Numbered from the stretch's first letter, positions 1-8,780 are shown. The stretch: DNA of 51,875 nt from Ornithomonoglobus_A sp045649025 (GCA_045649025.1 JAZRPB010000018.1:1-51875); one strand, 5' to 3'. The notes: generated by a model not told the origin, from the sequence alone. Numbers and translations: made by a program.

Positions 1-5
1 AAGCT

Positions 6-2081
6 ATGAGTCAGGAAATTATGGAAAATCCACCTGAAATCACACCTGAAATGATTAACGAAATGATGCCCATGATGCAAAATATGTTTTCCGGCATAGG
101 CGGTATGGACATTGAATCCAATCAGGAAGAACAGTCTTCAAAAACAACAAAAACCAAAAAAGTGAATAAACAAAAGAAAAAAAGTCTTATTGAACAATAT
201 GCAACAAACTTAAATCATAAGGCTAGAGAAGGTCAGATAGACCGCGTTATCGGAAGAGATGTAGAGATTGAACGTGTTGTACAAATTCTTAACAGACGTA
301 AGAAAAACAACCCCGCCCTTATCGGTGAACCCGGTGTAGGTAAAACTGCCATTGCGGAAGGTTTGGCTGTTAAAATTGTAAATAACGATGTTCCACATAA
401 GCTTTTAAATAAAGAAATTTATCTTTTAGACCTTACTTCACTTGTTGCAGGAACACAGTTCCGCGGTCAGTTTGAAGCAAGAATTAAAGGTATTATTGAC
501 GAAGCTGTTGAACGCGGCAACGTAATATTTGTAATTGATGAAATTCACAACATCGTTGCAACAGGTGACTCGGAAGGTGCAATGGGTGCGGCAAATATCT
601 TAAAACCTGCACTTGCAAAAGGTGATATTCAGGTTATTGGTGCTACAACACTTGACGAATACAGAAAATATATTGAAAAGGATTCTGCACTTGAACGTCG
701 TTTCCAGCCTGTAATAGTTGAAGAACCTTCTGTTGAACAGACAATAGAGATTATAAAAGGTATAAGAGATTATTATGAAAATCATCATAAAGTAAAAATT
801 TCTGATGAGGTTATAAAATTCGCATCCGTTTTGTCTGAGCGATATATTACAGACAGATTTTTGCCCGACAAGGCAATTGACGTTATAGATGAGGCAGGCT
901 CACGTGTTAATTTGAAAAATCAGGCTCTTTATGATGCTAAAAAGATAGAGGAGCTTATTGGTGAAAACAACCTTAAAATTGAGCAGGCAACCGAAGCATC
1001 AGACTTTGAAATGGTTGCAAACTTAAAGTCGGAGCAGTTCCGTCTTGAAGAAAAGCTAAACACAGCAAAGCAAGAGGCATCAAAATCGGAAATTACCTTT
1101 GATGATGTTGCCGCAGTTATAGAAAGCTGGACAAAAATTCCCGTGCATCGCTTAACAGAGAGCGAAACAAAACGTCTTTTAGAGCTTGAAGATAGACTAC
1201 ACCAAAGAGTTATTGGTCAGGACGTGGCAGTAAATGCCGTTGCAAAGGCAATAAGACGCGGCAGAGCAGATATTACAACAAAAAAACGCCCTGTTTCGTT
1301 TGTGTTTGCAGGGCCGACAGGTGTGGGTAAAACAGAGCTTGTTAAAACTATTGCCGAGGTGATGTTCGGCAACGAGGAGGCTTTAATAAGAATAGATATG
1401 TCGGAGTATATGGAAAAGCACTCCGTATCAAAGCTTATTGGCTCACCTCCGGGATATGTAGGCTACGACGATGCGGGTCAGCTTACCGAAAAGGTACGCA
1501 GAAATCCATACTCGGTTGTGTTGTTAGATGAAATTGAAAAGGCACATCCCGAGGTGTTTAATCTGTTTTTACAGATTTTAGATGACGGACGCATTGCCGA
1601 CAGCCACGGAAAGATTGTTAATTTTGAAAATACAATTATTATTATGACCACAAATGCCGGCTCGGAGTTCCGTTCGAGTGCACCCGGCTTTATGTCGGAC
1701 GGCGAGGCAACGTTAAACGATAACGTTCAAAAGAGCTTAAAGCAATTCTTTAAGCCCGAATTTTTAAACAGAATTGATGAAATTGTAACCTTTAAGCCGC
1801 TTACTAAAGACGAGCTACGAAAAATTATCGACCTGCTTCTTAAAAATATTACAGATAAGCTTCTTGAAAAGAAGGCAACACTTACTGTAACAGATGCAGC
1901 AAAGGAGATAATTCTTCAAAAGGGCTACGACGTAAAATACGGTGCAAGACCATTAAAGCGAGCAATACAAAGCACTCTTGAAGACACTCTTGCAAAGATG
2001 TCGCTAAATGGCAAAATATACGAGGGAGCAACTCTTTGTGCCGATGCAAAGAACGGCGAAATTGTGGTTAGCGTTCTTTAA
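6..2081 (+). CDS. ClpC/ClpE-like AAA+ unfoldase of the Clp family (5' end uncertain)
   Basis: Hexameric ATP-driven unfoldase that would feed substrates to ClpP or remodel aggregates in the cytosol. Two AAA+ modules are visible. The first has Walker A GEPGVGKT near residue 107 and Walker B VIFVIDEIHN. The second has Walker A GPTGVGKT near residue 437, followed by VVLLDEIEKAHPEV and the Clp C-terminal D2-small domain. A short UVR-like segment (ANLKSEQFRLEEKL) lies between them, as in ClpC. The double Clp-N repeat domain of ClpA/C is missing. The first ~60 residues are instead Met- and acid-rich followed by a Lys-rich stretch. The ATG lies 5 bases from the window edge and the frame is open upstream, so the true start may be outside. 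The stop overlaps the stop of the convergent gene by 4 bases. The family is certain; the subclass (ClpC versus ClpE-like) is not. Confidence 0.9.
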   Translation: MSQEIMENPPEITPEMINEMMPMMQNMFSGIGGMDIESNQEEQSSKTTKTKKVNKQKKKSLIEQYATNLNHKAREGQIDRVIGRDVEIERVVQILNRRKKNNPALIGEPGVGKTAIAEGLAVKIVNNDVPHKLLNKEIYLLDLTSLVAGTQFRGQFEARIKGIIDEAVERGNVIFVIDEIHNIVATGDSEGAMGAANILKPALAKGDIQVIGATTLDEYRKYIEKDSALERRFQPVIVEEPSVEQTIEIIKGIRDYYENHHKVKISDEVIKFASVLSERYITDRFLPDKAIDVIDEAGSRVNLKNQALYDAKKIEELIGENNLKIEQATEASDFEMVANLKSEQFRLEEKLNTAKQEASKSEITFDDVAAVIESWTKIPVHRLTESETKRLLELEDRLHQRVIGQDVAVNAVAKAIRRGRADITTKKRPVSFVFAGPTGVGKTELVKTIAEVMFGNEEALIRIDMSEYMEKHSVSKLIGSPPGYVGYDDAGQLTEKVRRNPYSVVLLDEIEKAHPEVFNLFLQILDDGRIADSHGKIVNFENTIIIMTTNAGSEFRSSAPGFMSDGEATLNDNVQKSLKQFFKPEFLNRIDEIVTFKPLTKDELRKIIDLLLKNITDKLLEKKATLTVTDAAKEIILQKGYDVKYGARPLKRAIQSTLEDTLAKMSLNGKIYEGATLCADAKNGEIVVSVL

Positions 2082-2563
2082 GGATTTACATTAAAAATAT
2101 GAATGGGCCTTATGTCTGTGTAGCTATACGTAGACAAAGGCCTGTTTTTTGAGTTTACGGTGTGTGCTGCAACAAGTATTGTCTGCGGTGTTCTTTCTCC
2201 CACGCTTGTAACCACAGGCGTGTGGTCGAAGTTATCGTCATCTGAAAAATTTAGCTGAATTATATCACCTATCTCTATTTGCGAAAGATTTACCAGCTCG
2301 CCTTGAGGTCCCTTACCTGTGTTTGATACTAAAAAGCGGTAAAGCTCATTAACTCCTGTCCACGAGGGTGTTCTGTTGTTTACCGATATGTAATACCAAC
2401 CAAAAGTGGGTGTATAATTCATCACACCGCTGCCTGCATAAATACACTGTGATGCAAAATTTGTGCAGTCGCCGCCTATGTTTTCAAAGTTATAAAATTG
2501 CGGGTTGGGTGAAAGTGCATAGCGATTTGCATACTCCACCGCAGCCTCTCTGTTATATCTCAT
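2078..2563 (-). CDS. Amidase_6-family putative amidase/cysteine peptidase-like protein
   Basis: The start YNREAAVEYANRYA followed by GGDCTNFASQC (Cys33 as likely nucleophile) is the signature of the putative amidase domain PF12671, found in many spore-forming Firmicutes. Downstream His residues in FDHTPVV and AAHT could complete a Cys-His site. At 161 residues it is just the domain, with no signal peptide or membrane segment, so it acts in the cytosol or is exported by a non-classical route. A good AGGAGG-type RBS sits just upstream of the ATG. The gene stands alone between a convergent Clp gene and the recO terminator. The natural substrate of the family is not established; peptidoglycan or a peptide amide is only a guess. 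Confidence 0.8.
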   Translation of the reverse strand: MRYNREAAVEYANRYALSPNPQFYNFENIGGDCTNFASQCIYAGSGVMNYTPTFGWYYISVNNRTPSWTGVNELYRFLVSNTGKGPQGELVNLSQIEIGDIIQLNFSDDDNFDHTPVVTSVGERTPQTILVAAHTVNSKNRPLSTYSYTDIRPIHIFNVNP

Positions 2564-2644
2564 TTATTTCACCTCCTCTATATTATATGCAAGAAGGTGA
2601 AATAAGGATTTGTAAAAAATTTTTACACTGTATTTAGGGTATAG

Positions 2645-2685
2645 CAAAAAGGCAGAAAAATCAAATGGATTTTTCTGCCTTTTTG
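2645..2685. terminator. Perfect 18-bp bidirectional terminator hairpin
   Basis: Arms 2645-2662 and 2668-2685 are perfectly complementary around a 5-base loop. The arms end in A/T tracts on both sides, so either transcript would end in a U run. It sits immediately downstream of recO on the minus strand and most likely ends the yqfC-recO operon before the Amidase_6 gene. Confidence 0.85.
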
Positions 2686-2714
2686 TGGTCTGCGCTTTTT
2701 TAACATCCCCTAAC

Positions 2715-3452
2715 CTACATATCCAGAATGGCTTTATAATAATCTAGACTTTTAAACTCCTTATCGAGCTGTGTGAGGGCATATTTTTCGCTTATTTTTC
2801 CTAATTCACTATATAGCTTATCGTTGCCGTTAAATGAAAGGATTTTTTTATCCTCACAGCTTATAATATACTGCATTGCTCTATATGTATTGGGTGTAAG
2901 CGGCAATGTACCACTCCCCCCACACGCACTGCACACCACACAACCGCCATCAACATCAAAGCCGTAAATTTCATTGCTTGTGCATCTGCACGCATTTAAA
3001 TTCGGCATATATCCGCCTATCGACATTAATCGCAGCTCATACACAAGCTTTACTTTTTCTAATGCTTCCTGTTTGTATGCAAGTGCATACACGCAATTTA
3101 AAAACACCTTTAAAAGCCGTTCATCTGCATTATTCATTCCAAGAATTGCATACGTTAAATCTGCAAGATAGTTGCAAAGAGAAAGCTTTTTAATATCCTC
3201 TGTAACAGGAAAAAACGAATCTATTGCCGTTATTGAGTTAATGGTTGATATTTCCCTGTTTGAAAGGTATAGGTCAAAATCACCATAGCACAGGAACTGG
3301 CTTGCGGCACTGTCACGATTTTTTGTGCTTTTGGCACTGTATTTTACCGCCTTGATTATTCCGTATTCGGCAGTGAAAATACTTAACATTCTATGCCCCT
3401 CGCCATAGTCATTTTGTCGTATTATAATTCCTCTTGTGGTAATACGCGACAT
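2715..3452 (-). CDS. recO: DNA repair protein RecO
   Basis: RecO binds single-stranded DNA and, with RecR, loads RecA in the RecF pathway. The N-terminal OB fold is seen in GIIIRQNDYGEGHRMLSIFTAEYGIIKAVKYSAK. A helical region with two Cys pairs follows (CRCTSNEIYGF and CVVCSACGG), the C4 zinc motif typical of Firmicute RecO. Length is 245 aa, normal for the family. The ATG has GAGGAG 6 bases upstream, and that RBS lies inside the upstream yqzL frame. It is the last gene of the minus-strand yqfC-phoH-ybeY-era-yqzL operon, followed by a strong terminator. Confidence 0.93.
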   Translation of the reverse strand: MSRITTRGIIIRQNDYGEGHRMLSIFTAEYGIIKAVKYSAKSTKNRDSAASQFLCYGDFDLYLSNREISTINSITAIDSFFPVTEDIKKLSLCNYLADLTYAILGMNNADERLLKVFLNCVYALAYKQEALEKVKLVYELRLMSIGGYMPNLNACRCTSNEIYGFDVDGGCVVCSACGGSGTLPLTPNTYRAMQYIISCEDKKILSFNGNDKLYSELGKISEKYALTQLDKEFKSLDYYKAILDM

Positions 3453-3565
3453 TGTGGCTCCTCTTTCTTTTCATTAATTTCTTCGTAGCTTTTTTTATAT
3501 AACAAATATGCTTCTATGCTTCCCGTTTGTGAAAATGCGTTCCATAAAAAATTGTCAGCTTCCAT
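3422..3565 (-). CDS. yqzL: YqzL family protein (47 aa), overlapping recO
   Basis: This short reading frame encodes 47 residues beginning MEADNFLWNAFSQTGSIEAY and continuing LLYKKSYEEINEKKEE. It matches the YqzL-like family pattern (FxWxxFxxTGxIxAYLLYK), a small protein of unknown function encoded between era and recO in Firmicutes. Position and order are exactly as in Bacillus. Its last ten codons overlap the start of recO in another frame by 31 bases, so the two are probably translationally coupled. A GGGGTGG sequence about 9 bases upstream could act as RBS. The call rests on sequence pattern plus synteny. Confidence 0.85.
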   Translation of the reverse strand: MEADNFLWNAFSQTGSIEAYLLYKKSYEEINEKKEEPQCRVLPQEEL

Positions 3566-3625
3566 AAAAATTCCACCCCACCGTTATAATTTCTTTATCG
3601 GTAGTGTCTGTATTTTTAACGGGTG

Positions 3626-4522
3626 TTATTCATCTGCTTTATATCCAAAATTTTTAAGCAGAAAATCACTGTTACGCCAATCCTCTTTAATCTTTACCCA
3701 TAGCTCAAGGTACACCTTTTTATCGAGCATTTTTTCTATATCATATCTTGCAAGCGTGCCGATTTCCTTTAGCATTGCTCCGTTCTTACCTATTATTATG
3801 CCCTTATGTGCTGCCTTTTCGCAATAGATTGTGGCGTATATTTTTGTTACGTGGTCAAGCTCTTGCATTTTGGAAATTTCAATTGCTATTCCGTGCGGTA
3901 CCTCCTGTTGTAGAAGATAGAGCATCTTTTCTCTTATAATTTCCGAGGCAATTTGTCTTTCGGGCTGGTCTGTTACCAAATCCTCATCATAAAGCATTGG
4001 ACCCTCGGGAATATAGTCACGAATTGTATTAAACAATATGTCGATACCGTCGCCTGTTTTTGCACTTATAGGCACAATTGCTTCAAAATCATACATACTT
4101 GAATAATCTGCAATTTTGGGTAAAAGCTCTTCCTTTTTTACTAAATCAACCTTATTTAAAAGTAATATACTCGGTACCCCTGTTTTTCCAAGTGAATGTG
4201 CAATTTCACGCTCTATTTCCTGTATTCCCTTTGTTGCATCAACCACAAAAAGAATTACATCGGTATCATTCATTGCACTGTTTACTGTCCCTATCATAAA
4301 ATTACCAAGCTTGTTTGCAGGCTTGTGAATACCTGGTGTGTCGGTAAATATAATTTGCTCCTCATCTGTGGTATGAATTGCTAAAATCTTATTTCTTGTG
4401 GTTTGAGGTTTTTCCGAAATTATGGCAACCTTTTGCCCTGCAATTTCGTTTAACAGCGTGGATTTGCCCACATTTGGCATACCTATTATTGCCGCAAATC
4501 CCGACTTAAAGTTTTTCTTCAT
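3626..4522 (-). CDS. era: GTPase Era
   Basis: Era is an essential GTPase that binds the 3' end of 16S rRNA and helps 30S assembly. G1 is GMPNVGKS (residues 14-21; Arg is more usual than Met at the second position), G3 is DTPG, G4 is NKVD and G5 is SAKTGDGI. A C-terminal KH domain has GIIIGKNGAMLKEIG, then the conserved WRNSDFLLKNFGY end. I place the start at 4522 because the product then begins MKKNFKSGFAAIIG, as Era normally does, and has a GAAAGGGA RBS. A frame extension to 4588 adds 22 non-conserved residues. Length is 298 aa. A promoter lies in the 98-base gap to ybeY. Neither dgkA nor cdd is present between ybeY and era. Confidence 0.94.
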   Translation of the reverse strand: MKKNFKSGFAAIIGMPNVGKSTLLNEIAGQKVAIISEKPQTTRNKILAIHTTDEEQIIFTDTPGIHKPANKLGNFMIGTVNSAMNDTDVILFVVDATKGIQEIEREIAHSLGKTGVPSILLLNKVDLVKKEELLPKIADYSSMYDFEAIVPISAKTGDGIDILFNTIRDYIPEGPMLYDEDLVTDQPERQIASEIIREKMLYLLQQEVPHGIAIEISKMQELDHVTKIYATIYCEKAAHKGIIIGKNGAMLKEIGTLARYDIEKMLDKKVYLELWVKIKEDWRNSDFLLKNFGYKADE

Positions 4523-4568
4523 TTTAGTGTCCCTTTCTGTGTTATTGTTTAGGTGTTTTTTTGAGGGT

Positions 4569-4598
4569 TTTATACCGCCCCGATGCAAAAAATGTCAA
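4569..4598 (-). promoter_or_regulatory. Sigma-A promoter internal to the operon, upstream of era
   Basis: On the minus strand TTGACA (4598-4593) is followed after 18 bases by TATAAA (4574-4569). Transcription would begin about 40 bases before the era ATG. This would allow era-yqzL-recO to be expressed independently of the sporulation genes upstream. Confidence 0.6.
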
Positions 4599-4620
4599 GA
4601 TGGACAAATTTTTCCAAGAC

Positions 4621-5109
4621 CTACCCTCTTGTAATGTTAAGAGAATTTAATATATTTTCCTGTTTCTCATTCATTATACGTTCTTCGTCCTCTTCTATAT
4701 GGTCGTAGCCTAAAAGGTGGAGCATTGAATGTGCACACAAAAAAGCTATTTCTCTTTTAAACGAATGTCCAAATTCAATTGCCTGCTCTCTTGCTCTTTC
4801 AAGCGATATAACAATATCACCAAGCATTATAAGGTCGTCATCATACTCAAATTCGTTGTCGATTATCTGTCCCTCTTCATCAAATTCAAGCATGGGAAAT
4901 GAAAGCACGTCTGTGGGTGCATTAATAGAACGAAATTCGTTATTTATAATTTTTATGTTTTCGTTATCTGTTAGTGTAAGGCTTATTTGTGCGTCGAAGT
5001 CACATTCCTCCATCTCCATAACTCTTTCACAAACTGCTCTTACAACTGCTTCAAGCTCATTGGTAAATGCTTCTTTATTCTGTTCGTTTTCTATTATTAG
5101 CTCTACCAT
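4621..5109 (-). CDS. ybeY: Endoribonuclease YbeY (rRNA maturation factor)
   Basis: Zinc-dependent endoribonuclease involved in 16S rRNA 3'-end maturation and ribosome quality control. The signature HSMLHLLGYDH supplies the three zinc-binding His residues near residue 130. The upstream NxxFRxINAPTDVLSFP block (NNEFRSINAPTDVLSFPM) is also family-typical. Length 162 aa is normal. The ATG lies inside the 3' end of phoH (35-base overlap), so translation is likely coupled. Position between phoH and era follows the common Firmicute order. Confidence 0.94.
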   Translation of the reverse strand: MVELIIENEQNKEAFTNELEAVVRAVCERVMEMEECDFDAQISLTLTDNENIKIINNEFRSINAPTDVLSFPMLEFDEEGQIIDNEFEYDDDLIMLGDIVISLERAREQAIEFGHSFKREIAFLCAHSMLHLLGYDHIEEDEERIMNEKQENILNSLNITRG

Positions 5110-6076
5110 TTCTTATTTTTTCCTTTTCCTCGTCGTATTTTGCATATGCCTTTATAATCTCCTGAACAAGCGGATGACGCACCACGTCCTTTTCTGTAAG
5201 ATTACAAAAAGCAATGTCCTCTATATTCTTTAGCACTCTTGCCGCCTCTTTTAAGCCCGACCTTTTATCGCGTGGCAAATCTATTTGCGTTATATCGCCT
5301 GTTATTATTGCACGTGAGCCAAAACCAATTCTTGTTAGAAACATTTTCATCTGTTCGGGTGTTGTGTTTTGAGCTTCGTCTAGAATAATAAACGAATTAT
5401 CGAGCGTTCTTCCTCTCATATATGCAAGCGGAGCAACCTCAATCACGCCCTTTTCCTGATAGCGTAAAAAGCCCTCACCGCCAAGCATTTCATACATTCC
5501 GTCATATAGAGGTCGTAAATAGGGGTCAACCTTGTTTTGCAAATCGCCAGGTAAAAAGCCAAGCTTTTCGCCTGCCTCAACTGCAGGACGTGTTAAGATG
5601 ATACGGTTAACCTCTTTTCTTTTAAGTGCAGTTACCGCCATAGCAACCGCCAAATATGTTTTTCCTGTTCCCGCAGGGCCTATGCCGAAAACTATGGTGT
5701 TTTCTTTTATTGCGTCGGTGTATTTTTTTTGTCCCAACGTTTTTGTTTTTATTGGTGTACCCTTAATATTTATGGCAACAACGTCATCGCCCATCATTTT
5801 AAGGTCAACACCGCCGTTTTCCTGTACCATAGTTATTGCGTAGAGAATTTTTTGGGTGTCTAATTTTTCGCCCGATGCAACTATCTGCATCAGTATTTTT
5901 AACACCTCCTCTGCCTTTTCAACATTTTCCTCCTCTCCTTTAATTTGCAGTGCATTCTCCTTTGCACCAACGGTTACATTCAAGGATTTTTCCAAAAGCT
6001 TCATATTTGCATCAAAGCTTCCGAACAACAAAGATAAATCCACACTCTCTTGTATTTCTACTTCTCTTATTAACAA
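5075..6076 (-). CDS. PhoH-like ATPase
   Basis: PhoH/YbeZ-type cytosolic P-loop ATPase linked to RNA metabolism and a known partner of YbeY. Walker A is GPAGTGKTYLA and Walker B is FIILDEAQNTT. The conserved TRPAVEAGEKLGFLPGD loop and RAIITGDITQIDLP follow. I choose a TTG start at 6076 (333 aa). An AGAGGAG sequence overlapping the yqfD stop lies 10 bases upstream, and the product then begins LIREVEIQES, about the usual distance before the LFG motif. A longer TTG-started version to 6118 would overlap yqfD. It overlaps ybeY by 35 bases. Confidence 0.9.
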   Translation of the reverse strand: MLIREVEIQESVDLSLLFGSFDANMKLLEKSLNVTVGAKENALQIKGEEENVEKAEEVLKILMQIVASGEKLDTQKILYAITMVQENGGVDLKMMGDDVVAINIKGTPIKTKTLGQKKYTDAIKENTIVFGIGPAGTGKTYLAVAMAVTALKRKEVNRIILTRPAVEAGEKLGFLPGDLQNKVDPYLRPLYDGMYEMLGGEGFLRYQEKGVIEVAPLAYMRGRTLDNSFIILDEAQNTTPEQMKMFLTRIGFGSRAIITGDITQIDLPRDKRSGLKEAARVLKNIEDIAFCNLTEKDVVRHPLVQEIIKAYAKYDEEKEKIRNGRANNRKRTE

Positions 6077-6083
6077 GTATTTT

Positions 6084-7292
6084 TCACTCCTCTTTTTGTA
6101 TTGGTGCGAAAACTCCAATATCCTCTAAAACTGTCATTTTAAGAGTTACCCTTATGGAATTATCGCTTATTTTCTCATAGTCTATTTCTGAATTTATTAG
6201 CTGTGCGTCCTTTAACAGCTCCTTTGCTATTTTTTCTTCAAGGTCATTTTTTGCAAATTCTACTGCCACAGCTTCGCCAAGCGGCTCTGTTGTTATTTGA
6301 GCCTCCGAGCACACTCTTTCATTTAAGCAAATTCCGCTATACCCAAAATAGGGGATTTTAAGTTCGTGACGGGAAAAGGTGTGAACACAATTTTCATAGG
6401 GACACAAAACATTCTCAAACGAATTATATAGCTTACCAAACACCTCAAGCGAAAAATACCGCTTTTTCCTACCTGTTGGTATTTTGCTCTCATGGCTTAA
6501 GTTATATATTCCGTCCTTTTCGTGATAGGTAATTGCTTTTACTGTCCCTTGTGCGTGCACGTATGTATATCTCTCTTCTTCGTATTGACGAAAAATCGGC
6601 ACCTTTGAGCTAATTAACACATCGCCCTGGTTAACCGCACTGCCCTGTTTTCTCATATTATGACCGTTTAGCACCGTTACGTTTGTTACGTAGCCGTCCC
6701 TTGCAGCAACAATATCGCAGATTTCATCACTCTCAAGAGGAGGTGACGCAAGATTTTTTTCGTATATCTCCACCCGTGCCTTTGCACCCTCTATGTACAG
6801 CCACGCCCACGCGATATTTTCCGTTTCATTAACAAGGCTTTGCTTTATAATTTGCTTATCCTTTATATTTTTCTTTTTTGCACCCACATACACGCCGTCG
6901 TTTTTCAGTATTTGCTTAATTTGGGAATAGTCCGCCTCATACACGCCGTTTATTTCTATAACCCATATGTAGCGGGAGGTGATGGCAAAGAACAAAATAC
7001 AAATACAAGCCCCTGCAAAAAAGGTGTAGCGGTTTTTATATTTCTTTAAAAGGTTATACGCACTTGTTTTTTTTACTATTTTTACCCTTGTGTGCGTTTT
7101 ATATGCAACGGAACGAATTTTAAAAAAATCACATTTTTGCATTCGCAGAGTAAAGGTGTTGTTATTTGTTCTTTGTATATTAAAAATATTAATTCCCCGT
7201 TTTGCACAAATGCTCAAAAAACGTTCTACCTGATCTCCATATATTTCTATTATAACATATCCTTTCAAAAAATGAAATAGTCTATTGAACAT
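6084..7292 (-). CDS. yqfD: Sporulation protein YqfD
   Basis: The 402-aa protein has an N-terminal cytosolic part, one membrane segment near residues 88-110 (YTFFAGACICILFFAITSRY) and a large outside domain, the layout of YqfD (SpoIV-associated; PF06898). A FtsQ/POTRA-like stretch follows the membrane segment (IWVIEINGVYEADYSQIKQI). In Bacillus yqfC and yqfD are transcribed in the mother cell by sigma-E; the exact role is unclear. The ATG has AGAGG 6 bases upstream. It is preceded by yqfC and followed by phoH in one operon. Confidence 0.88.
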   Translation of the reverse strand: MFNRLFHFLKGYVIIEIYGDQVERFLSICAKRGINIFNIQRTNNNTFTLRMQKCDFFKIRSVAYKTHTRVKIVKKTSAYNLLKKYKNRYTFFAGACICILFFAITSRYIWVIEINGVYEADYSQIKQILKNDGVYVGAKKKNIKDKQIIKQSLVNETENIAWAWLYIEGAKARVEIYEKNLASPPLESDEICDIVAARDGYVTNVTVLNGHNMRKQGSAVNQGDVLISSKVPIFRQYEEERYTYVHAQGTVKAITYHEKDGIYNLSHESKIPTGRKKRYFSLEVFGKLYNSFENVLCPYENCVHTFSRHELKIPYFGYSGICLNERVCSEAQITTEPLGEAVAVEFAKNDLEEKIAKELLKDAQLINSEIDYEKISDNSIRVTLKMTVLEDIGVFAPIQKEE

Positions 7293-7307
7293 TTTTTACC
7301 TCTTTTT

Positions 7308-7589
7308 TTAAATTTCGTAGCCGATTTTTTCAAAATAACCTAAAATAAGCATATCTGCAGTGCGAATATGCTCAATTTTTAAATCTTTTCCGCAAACGGA
7401 CAGGACACCATAGTGTGTTTTTATTAAAATTTCCGTATCTGTATATTTTAAAATGCCCCTGTGATTTTCTATATAAATTTCACGGTTACCCGTAACAATG
7501 AGCCGATTAAGGTCCATAATTATGTCCTTGGGAATGCCCCACATATCAGAAAACTTTTCTTTTATGGATTTTATTTTAAACACCCCCAA
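7308..7589 (-). CDS. yqfC: YabP/YqfC-family sporulation protein
   Basis: A 93-aa protein with the YqfC pattern GIPKDIIMDLNRLIVTGNRE, then IYIENHRGILKYTDTEI and VCGKDLKIEHI. The family is needed around spore cortex and coat formation, but its biochemistry is unknown. The start is uncertain: TTG (7589) or GTG (7583) are the available codons at the expected distance before GIPKD, and neither has a clear RBS. It is the first gene of the operon and is divergent from the YlbJ-like gene; the 84-base gap must hold both promoters. Confidence 0.85.
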   Translation of the reverse strand: MGVFKIKSIKEKFSDMWGIPKDIIMDLNRLIVTGNREIYIENHRGILKYTDTEILIKTHYGVLSVCGKDLKIEHIRTADMLILGYFEKIGYEI

Positions 7590-7673
7590 ATAACAGATAT
7601 ATAATTATTTCTATGTAATGATTTTTGAAATAATTACATATACATTTTACAAAAGAGAAAGGAACATACCAAA

Positions 7674-8723
7674 ATGAAGAAATTTTTATTACAGATTGGG
7701 GTTATATGTATAATCTATTTTATTATAACCAATCCAAACGAGGCAATGCAATACACCACAAACGCAATGGATATGTGCTTTGGAATTATTGTGCCCACAC
7801 TGTTTCCGTTTTTTGTTTGCTCGGGACTTTTAATATATTCAGGCTTTTGCAATACTCTGTCTAAACTCTTTGCCTTTTGTATGAAGCCGTTGTTTTTAGT
7901 GTCCCCTGCAGGTGCTTCCGCCTTTGTTATAGGAATTGTGAGCGGTTATCCGCTTGGTGCAATAACGGCGGGCGAGCTTTATAAAAACAACTACATAACA
8001 AAAACAGAGGCTCAAAGACTTTTAGCCTTCTGCAATAATTCAGGACCGCTATTTATTTTGTGCAGTGTGGGACTTGCAATGTATTCAAGCCTGCACTATG
8101 GCATTGCTTTGTATGTATGCCATATTTTAGCATCTGTTAGCGTTGGTATTCTTTTTAGATTTTACAGGCGAAACGACTACATTGCACCAAAAACTATTAT
8201 GACAAGCGAAGAAAAAGATATTGGTACAATTTTTAGCGTTTCTGTAAATAATGCCGTTTCAAATATGCTTACAGTATGCGGTACAGTAGTATTTTTTAGT
8301 GTTTGTGCAAGTCTTGTGATTTCTCATTTGCCGCTTAACAACACTCTTTATGCAATTTTTGTGTCCCTATCGGAATTTGTTTCGGGAACAAATTTAATTT
8401 CTTCACTTAATATGGATATGGGAATGAAGCTTATATTAACCGCCTTTGTGGTTGGCTTTGCAGGATTAAGCGTACATTTACAGGTGATGGCATCGGTATC
8501 AAAATATGAACTTTCGCTTAAGCCGTATATTATTGGCAAGCTCTTGCACGGTATACTGTCTGCACTGTTTATGCTTATATATTTAAAAATAAATCCAATA
8601 ACCACTGCCGTATTTGCAGTGTCTATGGATAGGGGCTTTGCAGCAAGTGCGTCTTATTTTGTGGTGTTGGTTATAATGGAATTTATTATGTTGCTATCGC
8701 TTATGGCAATAAAGCATAAATAA
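7674..8723 (+). CDS. ylbJ: YlbJ-like sporulation membrane protein (nucleoside-recognition/Gate domain)
   Basis: A 349-aa polytopic membrane protein with about eight hydrophobic segments. It has the YlbJ motifs IVPTLFPFFVCSGLL, GIVSGYPLGAITAGEL and RLLAFCNNSGPLFILCSVG. YlbJ is a sigma-E-dependent membrane protein implicated in spore cortex formation, and the Gate fold suggests transport of a small molecule. The AGAAAGGA RBS is 10 bases before the ATG. It is divergent from yqfC and is not followed by a clear terminator before the next promoter. Confidence 0.85.
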   Translation: MKKFLLQIGVICIIYFIITNPNEAMQYTTNAMDMCFGIIVPTLFPFFVCSGLLIYSGFCNTLSKLFAFCMKPLFLVSPAGASAFVIGIVSGYPLGAITAGELYKNNYITKTEAQRLLAFCNNSGPLFILCSVGLAMYSSLHYGIALYVCHILASVSVGILFRFYRRNDYIAPKTIMTSEEKDIGTIFSVSVNNAVSNMLTVCGTVVFFSVCASLVISHLPLNNTLYAIFVSLSEFVSGTNLISSLNMDMGMKLILTAFVVGFAGLSVHLQVMASVSKYELSLKPYIIGKLLHGILSALFMLIYLKINPITTAVFAVSMDRGFAASASYFVVLVIMEFIMLLSLMAIKHK

Positions 8724-8741
8724 TTATTTTTCATATTTCTA

Positions 8742-8770
8742 TTGCAAATGAATATATAAGGTGGTATAAT
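8742..8770 (+). promoter_or_regulatory. Sigma-A promoter for the HAD phosphatase leader
   Basis: TTGCAA (8742-8747), a 17-base spacer and a perfect TATAAT (8765-8770). Transcription would start near 8777, giving about 200 nt of untranslated leader before the gene at 8979. Confidence 0.7.
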
Positions 8771-8780
8771 TGAAACGTAC

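Noticed and set aside
7590..7673. Sigma-E promoter between yqfC and the ylbJ-like gene
   Set aside because: A TATACATT resembling the -10 exists, but no matching -35 at the right distance could be found.
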